Source: Neobacillus endophyticus (lineage in GTDB: Bacteria > Bacillota > Bacilli > Bacillales > Cytobacillaceae). From it: 64,000 nucleotides of DNA. Below, in pieces: positions 36,399 to 45,355 of the stretch. The stretch is from NCBI RefSeq assembly GCF_013248975.1, contig NZ_JABRWH010000001.1:3802001-3866000 (forward strand). The letters are read 5' to 3'. Below the pieces are notes generated by a model. It saw only the letters and a program-made list of their open reading frames with translations, was not told the DNA's origin and made no database searches. Position 1 is the stretch's first letter; the number at the start of each line of letters is the position of its first letter. Position numbers and translations under genes: made by a program.

Positions 36399-37402
36399 AA
36401 AGCTTTCTTTATCCAAAACTAACTCCCCCTGTTTTCACTTGGGTGCGCACGGAAAATGGATTAAGGTCTTCGGGGAAAGTTCATGAATGGATTGAGCCGC
36501 TAACATCAGATTCTGATCCGGAAACATGTAAGGAAGCGGATGTGATCGTGCTCGGTGTTCCACTTTCAAGGTCTTCTATAAGTGCTTCAGGTGCTTCGGA
36601 ATTTCCAGATGCATTTCGCAGAATGTGGAAAGGCTTTACCACCTATAACATAGATGAAGATGTGGATCTATCGCAATTAGTTGCACTGGATGCCGGTGAT
36701 GTTCCAATGCATGTAACGAATATCAGCCGCTGTCATGATAATATCATTCAGGCATCAGAAGTCATTCATCAACATTTTAGTGATTCCAAGGTCTGTGCGA
36801 TCGGCGGTGATCATTCTATTACAGCAATGATGGTTAAAGGCCTTCATAAGGCTAAACCTGAGAGCAAAATTGGCATACTTCAGTTTGACACGCATTTTGA
36901 TTTACGTGATTTGACAGATAATGGCCCATCAAACGGGACACCGATGCGGAACTTGATAGAAAGCGGTGTCGTGAAAGGATCCAATATGTACAATATTGGA
37001 CTACATGGATTTTTTAATACAAAAGATTTAAAAGAATATGCGGATGAGCAAGGTGTAAATTATATTACATTGGGCCGCGCCCGAAAAAAAGGCATTCCAG
37101 AAACGGTAATGGGATGTCTGGAAGAACTGACAGCAAAGGTTGACGTTATCTATCTAACCGTCGATATGGATTGCCTTGACATAGCCTATGCCCCAGGAGT
37201 ACCGGCATCAACACCAGGCGGAATGACAACAGCCGAACTAATCGATGGCGTCCTCACAGCCGCAAAGCATCCAAAAGTAAACGTCATGGACATCGTCTGC
37301 CTAGACCCTCTAAAAGACACCATGGTTCAGCCAACGGTCAAACTCGGCACCCACATATTCCTAACATACCTAACCGGCATAGCTCTAAGAAGTAGCATCT
37401 AA
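36395..37402 (+). CDS. hutG: Formimidoylglutamase (ureohydrolase)
   Basis: Manganese enzyme splitting formiminoglutamate to glutamate and formamide, last step of the pathway here. The 335 residues hold the ureohydrolase metal motifs GGDHSI, FDTHFDLRD and VDMDCLDIAYAPG. The last 180-250 coding bases are 66 % A+C, with Leu codons almost all CTA or CTC instead of TTA, in contrast with 37 % A+C near the start of the gene. The stop is 2 bases before a dispersed element. Protein motifs stay normal, so the change is mainly synonymous. Confidence 0.96.
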   Translation: MKSFLYPKLTPPVFTWVRTENGLRSSGKVHEWIEPLTSDSDPETCKEADVIVLGVPLSRSSISASGASEFPDAFRRMWKGFTTYNIDEDVDLSQLVALDAGDVPMHVTNISRCHDNIIQASEVIHQHFSDSKVCAIGGDHSITAMMVKGLHKAKPESKIGILQFDTHFDLRDLTDNGPSNGTPMRNLIESGVVKGSNMYNIGLHGFFNTKDLKEYADEQGVNYITLGRARKKGIPETVMGCLEELTAKVDVIYLTVDMDCLDIAYAPGVPASTPGGMTTAELIDGVLTAAKHPKVNVMDIVCLDPLKDTMVQPTVKLGTHIFLTYLTGIALRSSI

Positions 37403-37404
37403 GA

Positions 37405-37459
37405 GGTGTCAGGCACCAAAGAAAGACAAATTAAACATTTTGTCCACTTAGAGTGGACA
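37405..37459 (+). repeat. Full element copy (locus 4) after hutG
   Basis: GGTGTCAGGCACC at 37405-37417, 23-base spacer with AAAGACA, then TGTCCACTTAGAGTGGACA at 37441-37459: again 55 bp. A+C-rich to the left (66 % over 37201-37380), G+T-rich to the right (65 % over 37501-37560). Confidence 0.85.
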
Positions 37460-37479
37460 CATATATTACCATTTTCTTT

Positions 37480-37510
37480 AAGCCCTCATGAAAGTCATGA
37501 TGGCTTTTTC
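37480..37510 (+). terminator. Terminator of the hut operon
   Basis: AAGCC..CATGA and TCATGATGGCTT arms followed by T run, 20 bases beyond the element. It lies 78 bases after hutG, so the element appears to be inserted between the stop and the native terminator. Confidence 0.75.
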
Positions 37511-37686
37511 TATTTATCCTTTAGGATTAATTGATAAATGGAGCTTTATTAATTGATTAGGTAGTTCAAATATGATGTAGGTATTTTCTTTTATTAATAT
37601 TTTTTCTGTATTGATGGTTGAAAGATTACTTTTCATTTGAAGGGAATTATAATGAAACCGAATCATTCAATAGGGAGGAATTTAAA

Positions 37687-38133
37687 TTGACTCGTTCTCA
37701 TTTTATTATTAATGGATCATGGCAAGGAAATCGGGAGGGGGTGGGGATGATCCGCCTTCCAGGGGGAGAAAATCTTGAAGTATCTGTTCCAAAAGAATTA
37801 GACGGACCGGGTGTTGGTGCAAATCCAGAGGAATTACTCATCTCTTCAGCAAATAATTGTTATATGATCACTCTTTCCTCCATGCTGAGCAACAGGAAAA
37901 TTGAGGTGGAGAAACTGGAGGTTGTTTCTGAGGGTATCGTTGAAAAAATTGATGGGAAACTCCATTTTAAACAAATTATTCATAAAGCTAATCTTTCAAT
38001 AAGAGGCACTTCAGGTGTTACAGTAGAAAAATTGGAGGAAATTGTGTTCCGGGCAGAAAAAGCATGCTTCATCGGAAATATATTAAGAAACAGCATAGAC
38101 TTATCAGTCATTCCAATAGTAGAACTCATATGA
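37687..38133 (+). CDS. OsmC-family protein
   Basis: A 148-residue protein of the OsmC/Ohr family (thiol peroxidases). The N-terminal strand pattern and NPEELLISSANNCYMITLSSML with its Cys are typical, with a second Cys in EKACFIGN near the end. I chose the TTG at 37687 with GGGAGGAA upstream, which gives family length; the frame stays open to 37618. Single-gene unit with terminator. Confidence 0.85.
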   Translation: MTRSHFIINGSWQGNREGVGMIRLPGGENLEVSVPKELDGPGVGANPEELLISSANNCYMITLSSMLSNRKIEVEKLEVVSEGIVEKIDGKLHFKQIIHKANLSIRGTSGVTVEKLEEIVFRAEKACFIGNILRNSIDLSVIPIVELI

Positions 38134-38180
38134 ATTTAATATAATCATATTATGTTAACTAAAATAAAATTTGATTATTT

Positions 38181-38208
38181 CCCTTCCCAAAAATGGAAGG
38201 GCTTTTTG
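38181..38208 (+). terminator. Terminator of the OsmC-like gene
   Basis: CCCTTCC and GGAAGGG form a 7-bp stem followed by CTTTTT. Confidence 0.85.
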
Positions 38209-38773
38209 GTGTACGTTGAGGACGGATATTTGCAGCCAAACGTTTCTGACGCTAAAAATCCGGGGGCACAATAGGTGAATTGAAATAAAACTCCCAAACC
38301 GTTAAGACATAGCGTTATTTTTCGATAATGCATTCAGAAACAGCAATAGTACGTATCAATTTATACAAAAAGTTGAAAACAATTAGATTTAACATAAAAA
38401 TATTATGTAAACTCTATTCGTTTTATTAGTCCCCTTTAAAGGCAGATGGAAAAATGCTTGGTAATATAATAAATCGAATTGAAAACTGGACGTTGTTTTT
38501 AAGGGGATAGTTGTTAAAGGTGATAATAAAAAGCATTTCGGGGAGAAAATGCAAGCGATTAGCTATTAAATTAAGAAACATTTGATATATCAGGTATAAC
38601 AAAAATAGAGATTTTACAAGACAAACTAAATAAATTATTACACATCAATGATTAGTTTGAAAATGGTATGATTTAAACGTATTATTGAGTTCTTAATTTA
38701 AATCTTATTATTAAAGAAAATGGGATTTAGCGGGGAAATTTCAAAAAGGAACCATTTTTATAATTATCCCCAT

Positions 38774-38800
38774 ATAAAAAACCCTGAATTGATCAAGGTT
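38774..38800 (-). terminator. Terminator of the 38801-39178 gene (minus strand)
   Basis: AACCTT and AGGGTT arms (one G-T pair) with a following T run on the minus strand. Confidence 0.7.
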
Positions 38801-39178
38801 CTATTTTTTATTATTATAAATTTTTTTGACGTATTTAATGATGTATTCATTATCTTCTTTAATGTTTAGGAGTTCTTTTTTTAATTCGGAAATGTTTTGA
38901 TTAAGCTTATAAATATCATTTGTGAGTTTCTCTATTTTAGATCCCAAATCCTCTGAAGTAATGGGTACAGAAAGGGCTGAGTTTTCCGTTTTTTCAAGCT
39001 CTGCAACAGTATTCATCAGTGAATCGGTTTTTAAAAGATTTGCCGCCATTTGCATGATTGAATTCAAGTCAATCGAATTCTCATTTTTAATTAAACTTTG
39101 GGCAAGATTTCTAAAGTAGCTATTGTCTTCATTGTTATTAGGATTCAGTCCAGTTTGTTCATTCATGTTTTCACTCAT
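38801..39178 (-). CDS. Hypothetical protein with C-terminal coiled coil
   Basis: A 125-residue protein I do not recognise. ATG 39178 has AAAGGTGG upstream. The N-terminal 40 residues are Asn-rich and polar, the middle is helical, and residues about 75-120 form a Leu/Lys/Glu coiled coil. It is followed by a terminator and lies downstream of a 51-residue hydrophobic peptide gene on the same strand. Real gene is likely from ribosome site and terminator. Confidence 0.7.
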   Translation of the reverse strand: MSENMNEQTGLNPNNNEDNSYFRNLAQSLIKNENSIDLNSIMQMAANLLKTDSLMNTVAELEKTENSALSVPITSEDLGSKIEKLTNDIYKLNQNISELKKELLNIKEDNEYIIKYVKKIYNNKK

Positions 39179-39309
39179 AATTTAACCACCTTTTTATTCA
39201 AAATATAATAGGTTCAAAAATTCTTTATATCATATGTGTTATCGGAAAAAAGTAATGTGTAAACATCATAATAGAAGGGAATATTTACAAATTGTTATCT
39301 TATAAGAAA

Positions 39310-39346
39310 CACCCTGGAAGATTATTTAAAATAATCTTCCAGGGGA
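39310..39346 (-). terminator. Terminator of the small hydrophobic peptide gene
   Basis: CCCTGGAAGATTAT and its complement form a perfect 14-bp stem around TTAAA. It follows the 51-residue peptide gene on the minus strand by about 27 bases. Confidence 0.8.
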
Positions 39347-39372
39347 TTATTTAAGTCAAAATCCAGGAAATC

Positions 39373-39528
39373 CTAGGGATCACGAACTGTAGCCAAAATG
39401 GCATTATTAATTGCTGTTGCAGCAGCATTTAAGCCAAATAACTCTGCGACAATCAAAGCAAGGAATAAAAGAACAACCACAAGGAGTTTTCCTAGAGAAG
39501 TAATAACACTATCAGTTGAAATAACCAC
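39373..39528 (-). CDS. Small hydrophobic membrane peptide
   Basis: A 51-residue peptide read from GTG 39528 with a strong GGGGGAG site 5 bases upstream. It has one long hydrophobic segment (about residues 12-30, LGKLLVVVLLFLALIVAELFG) followed by an Ala/Asn-rich helix. A strong terminator follows, so it looks like an independent small gene. I do not recognise it; a small spore-membrane protein or a bacteriocin-like peptide are both possible. The plus-strand frame across it is a shadow. Confidence 0.6.
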   Translation of the reverse strand: MVISTDSVITSLGKLLVVVLLFLALIVAELFGLNAAATAINNAILATVRDP

Positions 39529-39939
39529 TTTTTCTCCCCCCTATTTAGATCAAATCTATAAGAGGCCTCTTACAATAAATATACTATGTAAAAATAATGG
39601 ACAAGCATAAACTTATATCACAAAAATAAAAAAAGGGGCGAATAAAGTTCATAAAAGTAAATATACTATTTTTACTTTGGGGTCCTATTAAGTGTGGCTA
39701 AGAAAAGAGTTAAACAACGGTTTTTGTATTACTTCCTTGCCCATTAAATCCAGAGGAAGTTCTGAAAAAAAATAAAATGATTCATTGATTAATAGTAGAT
39801 CATAAATTATTCCTCGGGAAAGCGCAGGAATAGACATTTCTTCCTATAGCTATGTCGGAAAATGCTAAATTCGATCACAAACTGTAATATAATGAAATAA
39901 ATACAATTATTTATATAAGAATGATAAGGGGAAAGAATA
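39529..39939. other. 411-base spacer, no gene seen
   Basis: It carries the promoter regions of the small peptide gene (leftward) and the glutaredoxin-like gene (rightward). Only frames below 30 codons occur, without ribosome sites. No clear operator or hairpin stands out. Confidence 0.5.
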
Positions 39940-40194
39940 ATGAAACGCGTGATTGTATATACAACCAACGACTGTATTGAGTGCACAATGGTTAAAAAGG
40001 TACTTATCGAAGAGGAAATACCCTTTGATGCTCGGAATATTTCTCAAAATCAAGAATTTCAAAAAGAGGTTGAAAAGTACGGATTTCTTGGGGTTCCAGT
40101 GACGGTCTATGAAAACAGGGCAATAAAAGGATTTACAAATGAGCTAAAGGAAATTATAGAGATGGTAAAAGCGGACAGCAAAAGTGAAAATTAA
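39940..40194 (+). CDS. Glutaredoxin/NrdH-like thioredoxin-fold protein
   Basis: An 84-residue redox protein with the active-site CIEC motif at residues 12-15, the cis-Pro loop GFLGVPVTV and a GF motif (IKGF). It likely reduces disulfides in the cytoplasm. ATG follows AAGGGGAAAG. It stands alone before the TPP riboswitch. Confidence 0.9.
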   Translation: MKRVIVYTTNDCIECTMVKKVLIEEEIPFDARNISQNQEFQKEVEKYGFLGVPVTVYENRAIKGFTNELKEIIEMVKADSKSEN

Positions 40195-40247
40195 ATTCTT
40201 TACTTATTAATTATATAGGAGTAATATTTATTACGAACTGAATAGGT

Positions 40248-40346
40248 GTTGTCACTACTAGGGGTGCCCTGATCGGGCTGAGAGAAAACCATTAGTTTTT
40301 AACCCTTCGGACCTGATCTGGATTATGCCAGCGTAGGAAAGTAGAC
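40248..40346 (+). promoter_or_regulatory. TPP (thiamin pyrophosphate) riboswitch
   Basis: Conserved THI-box blocks are in order: GGGGTGCCCTGATCGGGCTGA with AGA, ACCCTTCGGACCTGATCTGG, ATTATGCCAGCGTAGG and AAAG. These are the pyrimidine- and pyrophosphate-sensing helices. A terminator hairpin follows before thiM, so TPP should shut down the thiM-thiD-thiE-thiW unit by early termination. Confidence 0.96.
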
Positions 40347-40367
40347 AGTGTACTTTATTGTTTATTT

Positions 40368-40396
40368 AACCAGGTCCTTACATGACCTGGTTTTTA
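40368..40396 (+). terminator. Riboswitch expression-platform terminator
   Basis: AACCAGGTC and GACCTGGTT form a 9-bp stem with TTTTT tail, between the TPP aptamer and thiM. Confidence 0.9.
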
Positions 40397-40421
40397 TTTT
40401 TATTAAAAAAGGAGAATTCCT

Positions 40422-41228
40422 ATGGATAAAAACAATTTAAATGAAACGTTACAAAAAGTCAGAGAGGTAAATCCCCTTGTACATAATATCACGAATGTAG
40501 TAGTAACCAATTTTACGGCAAATGGCCTTCTTGCCCTTGGAGCATCACCGGTAATGGCATACGCGGCTGAAGAAGTGGCTGACATGGCGAAAATTGCCAG
40601 CGCATTAGTTTTAAATATTGGGACATTAAATGCTCAAAATGTGGAATCGATGATTATTGCAGGGAAATCTGCTAATAAAAATGGTGTTCCAGTCATATTT
40701 GACCCAGTTGGGGCAGGTGCTACGAGTTATCGGACAGAAACATCTCAAAAAATTATGAAGGAAGTTAAAGTGTCAATCATAAGAGGTAATGCTGCCGAGA
40801 TTGCCAATGTTGTGGGGGAAAAGTGGGAAATTAAAGGCGTTGATGCGGGCAATACAAGTGGAAACGTTACAGACCTTGCTATTTCTGCAGCCAAAAAAAT
40901 GAACTGTGTAGTTGTTATCACAGGAAAAGAAGATATTGTGTCGGACGGAAAAACGACTTACACCATTTCAAACGGGCATCCTATTTTAACAAAGGTGACA
41001 GGTACAGGTTGTCTTTTAACATCTGTCATTGGTGCGTTTGCTGGTGTAGAGAAAGATTTGGTCCGCGCTTCTGTTGCAGCCTTAACTTACTATGGTGTAG
41101 CCGCTGAAAAAGCAGCTGAAAAAACAGCCAAATTTGGACCAGGAAGCTTCCAAATCGAATTTTTAAATCAATTGTCTCTTGTTGCATCTGAGGATATTAA
41201 CAAATTCGGATCATTTAAACAGGTATAA
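40422..41228 (+). CDS. thiM: Hydroxyethylthiazole kinase
   Basis: Phosphorylates the thiazole alcohol in thiamin salvage. The 268 residues show the ribokinase-like features [29 protein letters not shown], and the catalytic GTGC near the C-terminus (KVTGTGCLL). It is the first gene after the TPP riboswitch. thiD follows after 106 bases. Confidence 0.97.
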   Translation: MDKNNLNETLQKVREVNPLVHNITNVVVTNFTANGLLALGASPVMAYAAEEVADMAKIASALVLNIGTLNAQNVESMIIAGKSANKNGVPVIFDPVGAGATSYRTETSQKIMKEVKVSIIRGNAAEIANVVGEKWEIKGVDAGNTSGNVTDLAISAAKKMNCVVVITGKEDIVSDGKTTYTISNGHPILTKVTGTGCLLTSVIGAFAGVEKDLVRASVAALTYYGVAAEKAAEKTAKFGPGSFQIEFLNQLSLVASEDINKFGSFKQV

Positions 41229-41334
41229 CGATTAGTACAATGTTGATAAAAGTAAATAGTTAAAAAAAGCTATTTTTAAAAAATCTTATCGATTAAACTT
41301 GTTAGCTCAAAAATTCGAATCGGAGGTAGTCACC

Positions 41335-42153
41335 ATGAAAAGAGCATTAACGATTGCAGGTTCTGACTCTGGCGGAGGAGCTGGTATACAAGCGGATCTC
41401 AAGACGTTTCAAGAACTTAACGTGTTTGGCATGTCGGCATTGACAGCTGTGACGGCGCAAAACACGTTGGGTGTGCACGGTGTTTATCCGATGACAACAG
41501 AGGCCGTAGTCAAACAAATCAGGGCAGTTGGTGAAGATATTGGTGTCGATGCGTTAAAAACAGGAATGCTGTTTAGTGCAGACATCATCGAGGCGGTTGC
41601 GGAAAATATAAAATCTTTCCAATGGGAAAATGTTGTCGTCGATCCCGTCATGATTGCAAAAGGGGGAGCATCCTTACTGCTGAAGGAAGCCATATCTGCA
41701 TTAAAAAAGAATTTGCTACCTCTTGCCAAAATCATTACACCGAATATACCTGAAGCCGAGGTGCTAACAGGAATGGCGATTCAATCATTCGAAGAAAAAC
41801 AAAAAGCGGCACGAAGACTGAGTGAATTAGGCGTGAAAAATGTAGTGATCAAAGGCGGCCATGATGAAGATCCGTCTATATCAACAGATTTATTATTTGA
41901 TGGGAAGGAATTCTATACCTTTTCTAGCAATCGGATTAGTACGAAGAACACACATGGCACAGGATGTACATTCTCCGCAGCTATAACGGCTGAACTGGCA
42001 AAAGGAGCATCTGTCTATGATGCCGTTGTGATGGCTAAAGATTTTATTCAAGCAGCCATAGAAGACGATCTTATGCTTGGGAAAGGGCATGGTCCTACAA
42101 ATCACTGGGCCTATCAAAAAAGAAATCTCATGAAGGAGCTGACCCGGCCATGA
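41335..42153 (+). CDS. thiD: HMP/HMP-P kinase
   Basis: Phosphorylates hydroxymethylpyrimidine and its monophosphate. The 272 residues begin [22 protein letters not shown] and carry DPVMIAKGG and the catalytic [12 protein letters not shown] 41335 follows GGAGGTAGTCACC; an in-frame ATG at 41299 lacks a site. The end overlaps thiE by 4 bases. Confidence 0.97.
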   Translation: MKRALTIAGSDSGGGAGIQADLKTFQELNVFGMSALTAVTAQNTLGVHGVYPMTTEAVVKQIRAVGEDIGVDALKTGMLFSADIIEAVAENIKSFQWENVVVDPVMIAKGGASLLLKEAISALKKNLLPLAKIITPNIPEAEVLTGMAIQSFEEKQKAARRLSELGVKNVVIKGGHDEDPSISTDLLFDGKEFYTFSSNRISTKNTHGTGCTFSAAITAELAKGASVYDAVVMAKDFIQAAIEDDLMLGKGHGPTNHWAYQKRNLMKELTRP

Positions 42154-42791
42154 TCAATTTGCAAGAAGCATTAAAAGTCTATTTTATTATGGGAAGCCCT
42201 AATTGCACAAATGATCCTGTTGAAGTGTTAAAAGAGGCAATTGCCGGTGGGATTACCATCTTTCAATTTCGTGAAAAAGGTGATGGAGCACTTATAGGCC
42301 CAGAAAAATATGAACTGGCAAAAAAGCTTCAAAATATATGCAAGGATCATCATATTCCCTTTATAGTCAATGATGATATTGAACTAGCGATTGAGATTGA
42401 TGCGGACGGTGTTCATATTGGCCAAGAGGATGAGCCAGTAAAAAAGGTTCGTGAAAAAATCGGAGACAAAATTCTTGGCGTTTCCGTGCACTCCGAAGAT
42501 GAAGCTATCACGGCCATCAAGGGAGGCGCGGATTATTTTGGAATTGGTCCGATATTTCCCACTTCCACGAAAGAGGATGCTAAGCCGGCAAGAGGACCGA
42601 TTCTTATTCAGGAATTGCGCCAAAAAGGGTACACCATTCCCATTGTCGGTATTGGCGGCATTACCATTGATAATGCATTTTCTGTTGTCGAAGCTGGAGC
42701 AGACGGTGTCTCCATTATTACTGCTATCAGTCAAGCGTCATCACCAAGGGAGGCAGCTAACGCGTTGCGAAGAAATGTTGAGGTGCGATGA
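42150..42791 (+). CDS. thiE: Thiamin phosphate synthase
   Basis: Joins the pyrimidine pyrophosphate and thiazole phosphate to thiamin phosphate. The 213 residues form a TIM barrel with [48 protein letters not shown] and GIGGIT. It is 3 bases before thiW. Confidence 0.97.
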   Translation: MINLQEALKVYFIMGSPNCTNDPVEVLKEAIAGGITIFQFREKGDGALIGPEKYELAKKLQNICKDHHIPFIVNDDIELAIEIDADGVHIGQEDEPVKKVREKIGDKILGVSVHSEDEAITAIKGGADYFGIGPIFPTSTKEDAKPARGPILIQELRQKGYTIPIVGIGGITIDNAFSVVEAGADGVSIITAISQASSPREAANALRRNVEVR

Positions 42792-42794
42792 TAA

Positions 42795-43307
42795 ATGAAT
42801 AAAACGTATAAAATGACTCTGACAGCTATGATGATCGCAATTGGGACAATTTCCAGCAGTGTAGTCTCCATTCCTGTTGGATTCACAAGGATTTTACCGG
42901 TTCAGCATTTTCTAAATGTATTATCAGCTGTTTTATTAGGACCTTATTATGCTGTAGCACAGGCGTTTTGCACTTCGCTGCTTCGAAATTTAATGGGAAC
43001 GGGAACTATTTTTGCTTTTCCCGGTAGCATGGTTGGAGCACTTCTTTCATCTCTGTTATTTTAAAAAACAAAAAAAATCTTCGCTGCTTTGATCGGAGAG
43101 GTAATTGGTACTGGAATTATCGGCGCCATCCTTTGTTATCCAATCGCGGTACTTTTTCTCGGCAAAAAAGCCACACTTTTCGGGTTCATTCCACTATTTA
43201 TTTACAGTTCCTTTGCGGGTGCTCTCATTGGCATGATAATTTTAACAGTCTTTTTGCGAAAGAAAATAGTTTTAATTGATGAAAAGAAATCATCCTTAAC
43301 GAAATAA
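42795..43307 (+). pseudogene. thiW: thiW, ECF-type thiazole transporter S component, interrupted by an in-frame TAA
   Basis: ThiW is the substrate-binding membrane subunit thought to import hydroxyethylthiazole with the shared ECF energy module. The frame from 42795 reads as ThiW (helices, PVGFTRILPVQHFLNVL, NLMGTGTIFAFPGSM) up to TAA at 43062-43064, then continues in the same frame as KTKKIFAALIGEVIGTGIIG and two more helices to 43307. With no frame change, one base (most simply a Tyr codon TAT or TAC to TAA) explains it. Full length would be 170 residues. Either a true nonsense mutation, read-through, or a sequencing error next to an A-rich tract. Confidence 0.85.
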
Positions 43308-43388
43308 ACCAAAAAGGTGAAGGGTACTCTCGGATAATTAAATGTAATGGCTTTTACATATATTCAATGGGCTGTAAGGAGGGACAAT

Positions 43389-44684
43389 ATGAACGTCGAT
43401 GAAAATAAATTGCTTGAAATCATTTCAAACGAAGTAGAAGCAAGAAAAGAGGAATTAATTCATCTGTTAAGCAACTTGATCGGATTCCCAACGGTAAGCC
43501 CTCCCGCCCGAAACACCAACAATGTGCAGGAGTTTGTAAAAAATTATTTAGAGGGGCTCGGTTTTAAAACGGATATGTGGGAAGTATATCCAGGAGATTC
43601 CAATGTAGTTGGAATCTTAGCGGGCGCAGCTTCTGAGAAATTTAACAGTTTGATTATCAATGGGCATGTGGATGTCGCCGAAGTTGGGGATGACAGCGAA
43701 TGGACCTCTCCGCCATTCGAGGCGGTTGTGAAGGATCCATTTATATATGGCCGCGGTACTGCCGATATGAAGGGCGGCATTGCAGCATCATTGATTGCTA
43801 TAAAGATTTTAAAAGAATTGGGGATTACGCTTCAAGGAGAATTGCAATTTCAATCGGTTATTGGAGAAGAGGTCGGTGAGGCCGGAACACTTGCCTGTAC
43901 AGAAAGAGGTTACACGGCAGATTATGCTCTTGTTGTGGATACAAGTGATCTTCATATTCAAGGCCAGGGTGGAGTAATTACAGGGTGGATTACGATCCAA
44001 AGTAAAGAAACACATCACGACGGGTTAAGAAGAAAAATGATTCATGCTGGAGGCGGCATAAAGGGAGCCAGCGCTATTGAAAAAATGATGAAAATTATTG
44101 CAGGGTTGCAGGAGCTGGAACGTCATTGGGCGGTGACGAAGAGCTATGAGGGCTTTCCGCCAGGTACGAACACCATTAACCCTGCTGTGATTGAAGGCGG
44201 CAGGCATGCTGCATTTGTTGCCGATCGCTGTGCCATTTGGGTAACCGTTCATTTTTATCCGAATGAAGACTATGAAACAGTGATCAATGAGATTGAAGAC
44301 CATATTGGGGCAGTGGCTGCAGCAGATCCATGGCTTCGGGAAAATCCACCACAGTTTGTCTGGGGTGGAAAATCAATGATTGTAGATCGTGGAGAAATTT
44401 TTCCCGCTTTGGAAATCGATCCGCAGCACCCTGGAACATGCGGGCTCGTTGATTCCTTTAAAAAAGTAACGTTACAAAAGCCCACTCTTGGTATGTCAAC
44501 GACGGTAACAGATGCAGGATGGCTTGGAAGGGCAGGGATTCCGACAGTTATATTTGGACCGGGGAAGTTAGAAGATGCCCACTCTGTAAATGAGAAAGTA
44601 GAGATCCAACAGCTGCTTGATTTTACGAAAATATTAGCAGTCTTCATTACCAAATGGTGCAATACAGGAAAGGAGAGGCAGTAA
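43389..44684 (+). CDS. ylmB: N-formyl-4-amino-5-aminomethyl-2-methylpyrimidine deformylase (YlmB)
   Basis: M20-family zinc hydrolase of 431 residues, with INGHVDVAEVGDDSEW, GRGTADMKGG and the EEVGEAG catalytic glutamate. Sequence alone would say acetylornithine deacetylase-like; position directly before tenA and the HMP-type ABC transporter identifies it as YlmB, which deformylates degraded thiamin pyrimidines before TenA. ATG 43389 follows AAGGAGGGAC. The stop overlaps tenA by one base. Confidence 0.88.
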   Translation: MNVDENKLLEIISNEVEARKEELIHLLSNLIGFPTVSPPARNTNNVQEFVKNYLEGLGFKTDMWEVYPGDSNVVGILAGAASEKFNSLIINGHVDVAEVGDDSEWTSPPFEAVVKDPFIYGRGTADMKGGIAASLIAIKILKELGITLQGELQFQSVIGEEVGEAGTLACTERGYTADYALVVDTSDLHIQGQGGVITGWITIQSKETHHDGLRRKMIHAGGGIKGASAIEKMMKIIAGLQELERHWAVTKSYEGFPPGTNTINPAVIEGGRHAAFVADRCAIWVTVHFYPNEDYETVINEIEDHIGAVAAADPWLRENPPQFVWGGKSMIVDRGEIFPALEIDPQHPGTCGLVDSFKKVTLQKPTLGMSTTVTDAGWLGRAGIPTVIFGPGKLEDAHSVNEKVEIQQLLDFTKILAVFITKWCNTGKERQ

Positions 44685-45355
44685 TGAAATTTTCAAAAAC
44701 CCTTTATGAAAAAGTAAAGGGTGTATGGGATCAAACACATCAACATCCATTTGTTGTGGGGATGGGCAATGGTGACCTCCCAGAAGAGTCATTTATCCGA
44801 TATATGAAACAGGACTATGTTTTTTTAATTGAATATTCCAAGCTCTTTGCTATGGGCGCTCTGAAAGCAAGAGACCTCGACACAATGGCTGCATTTGCCA
44901 AACTTCTGCACGAAACGCTACACGGGGAAATGGATTTGCACCGTCAATATGCGGCGAGATTCGGTATAACAAACGAAGAGCTAGAGGAGACGTATCCAAC
45001 TCCCATTAATTTAGCTTATACCCGTTACATGCTTTATGTGGCGCAAAACGGTTCGCTTGAAGAACTGATTTCAGCACTATTGCCATGTATGTGGAACTAT
45101 TGGGAAATTGGTAAGATGTTAGCTGAAAATTACCCTGGTTCTAATGAACACCCATTGTATGGCGAATGGATTAGCATGTATTCATCAAAACAATTTGGTG
45201 AACTGGCATCGTGGCTGATTGATTTGCTCGATCAATTAGCAGAAGACAAATCTACACGTGAATTGGCCATTTTAGAAGAGCATTTCCTGACTACTTCCCG
45301 GTTTGAATATATGTTTTGGGATATGGTATATGAAGGGGGCGACTGGCCTGTCTAA
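44684..45355 (+). CDS. tenA: Aminopyrimidine aminohydrolase TenA (thiaminase II)
   Basis: Hydrolyses aminomethyl-pyrimidine to HMP. The 223-residue all-helical protein has the catalytic Cys in ALLPCMWNYWEIG (so it belongs to the TenA_C type), HETLHGEMDLHRQYA, and the C-terminal FEYMFWDMVYEG. ATG 44684 overlaps the ylmB stop. It overlaps the start region of thiZ. Confidence 0.95.
   Translation: MKFSKTLYEKVKGVWDQTHQHPFVVGMGNGDLPEESFIRYMKQDYVFLIEYSKLFAMGALKARDLDTMAAFAKLLHETLHGEMDLHRQYAARFGITNEELEETYPTPINLAYTRYMLYVAQNGSLEELISALLPCMWNYWEIGKMLAENYPGSNEHPLYGEWISMYSSKQFGELASWLIDLLDQLAEDKSTRELAILEEHFLTTSRFEYMFWDMVYEGGDWPV

Larger units (their letters stand above)
38134..38800. other. 667-base spacer: two terminators, no gene seen
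   Basis: After the OsmC terminator no open frame with a ribosome site longer than about 25 codons is visible on either strand. TATAAT-like boxes occur near 38465 but without a convincing -35. The sequence may be a decayed gene remnant; I see no recognisable peptide. Confidence 0.5.

Noticed and set aside
33431..36400. Antisense frames over the hut genes
   Set aside because: All are shadows of highly conserved coding sequence.
39398..39610. 70-codon plus-strand open frame
   Set aside because: It is the complement of the small hydrophobic peptide gene, which has the better start signals and terminator.
42795..43307. Frameshift in thiW
   Set aside because: The two halves are 294 bases apart in start position, a multiple of 3, so they are in the same frame; only a stop codon separates them.
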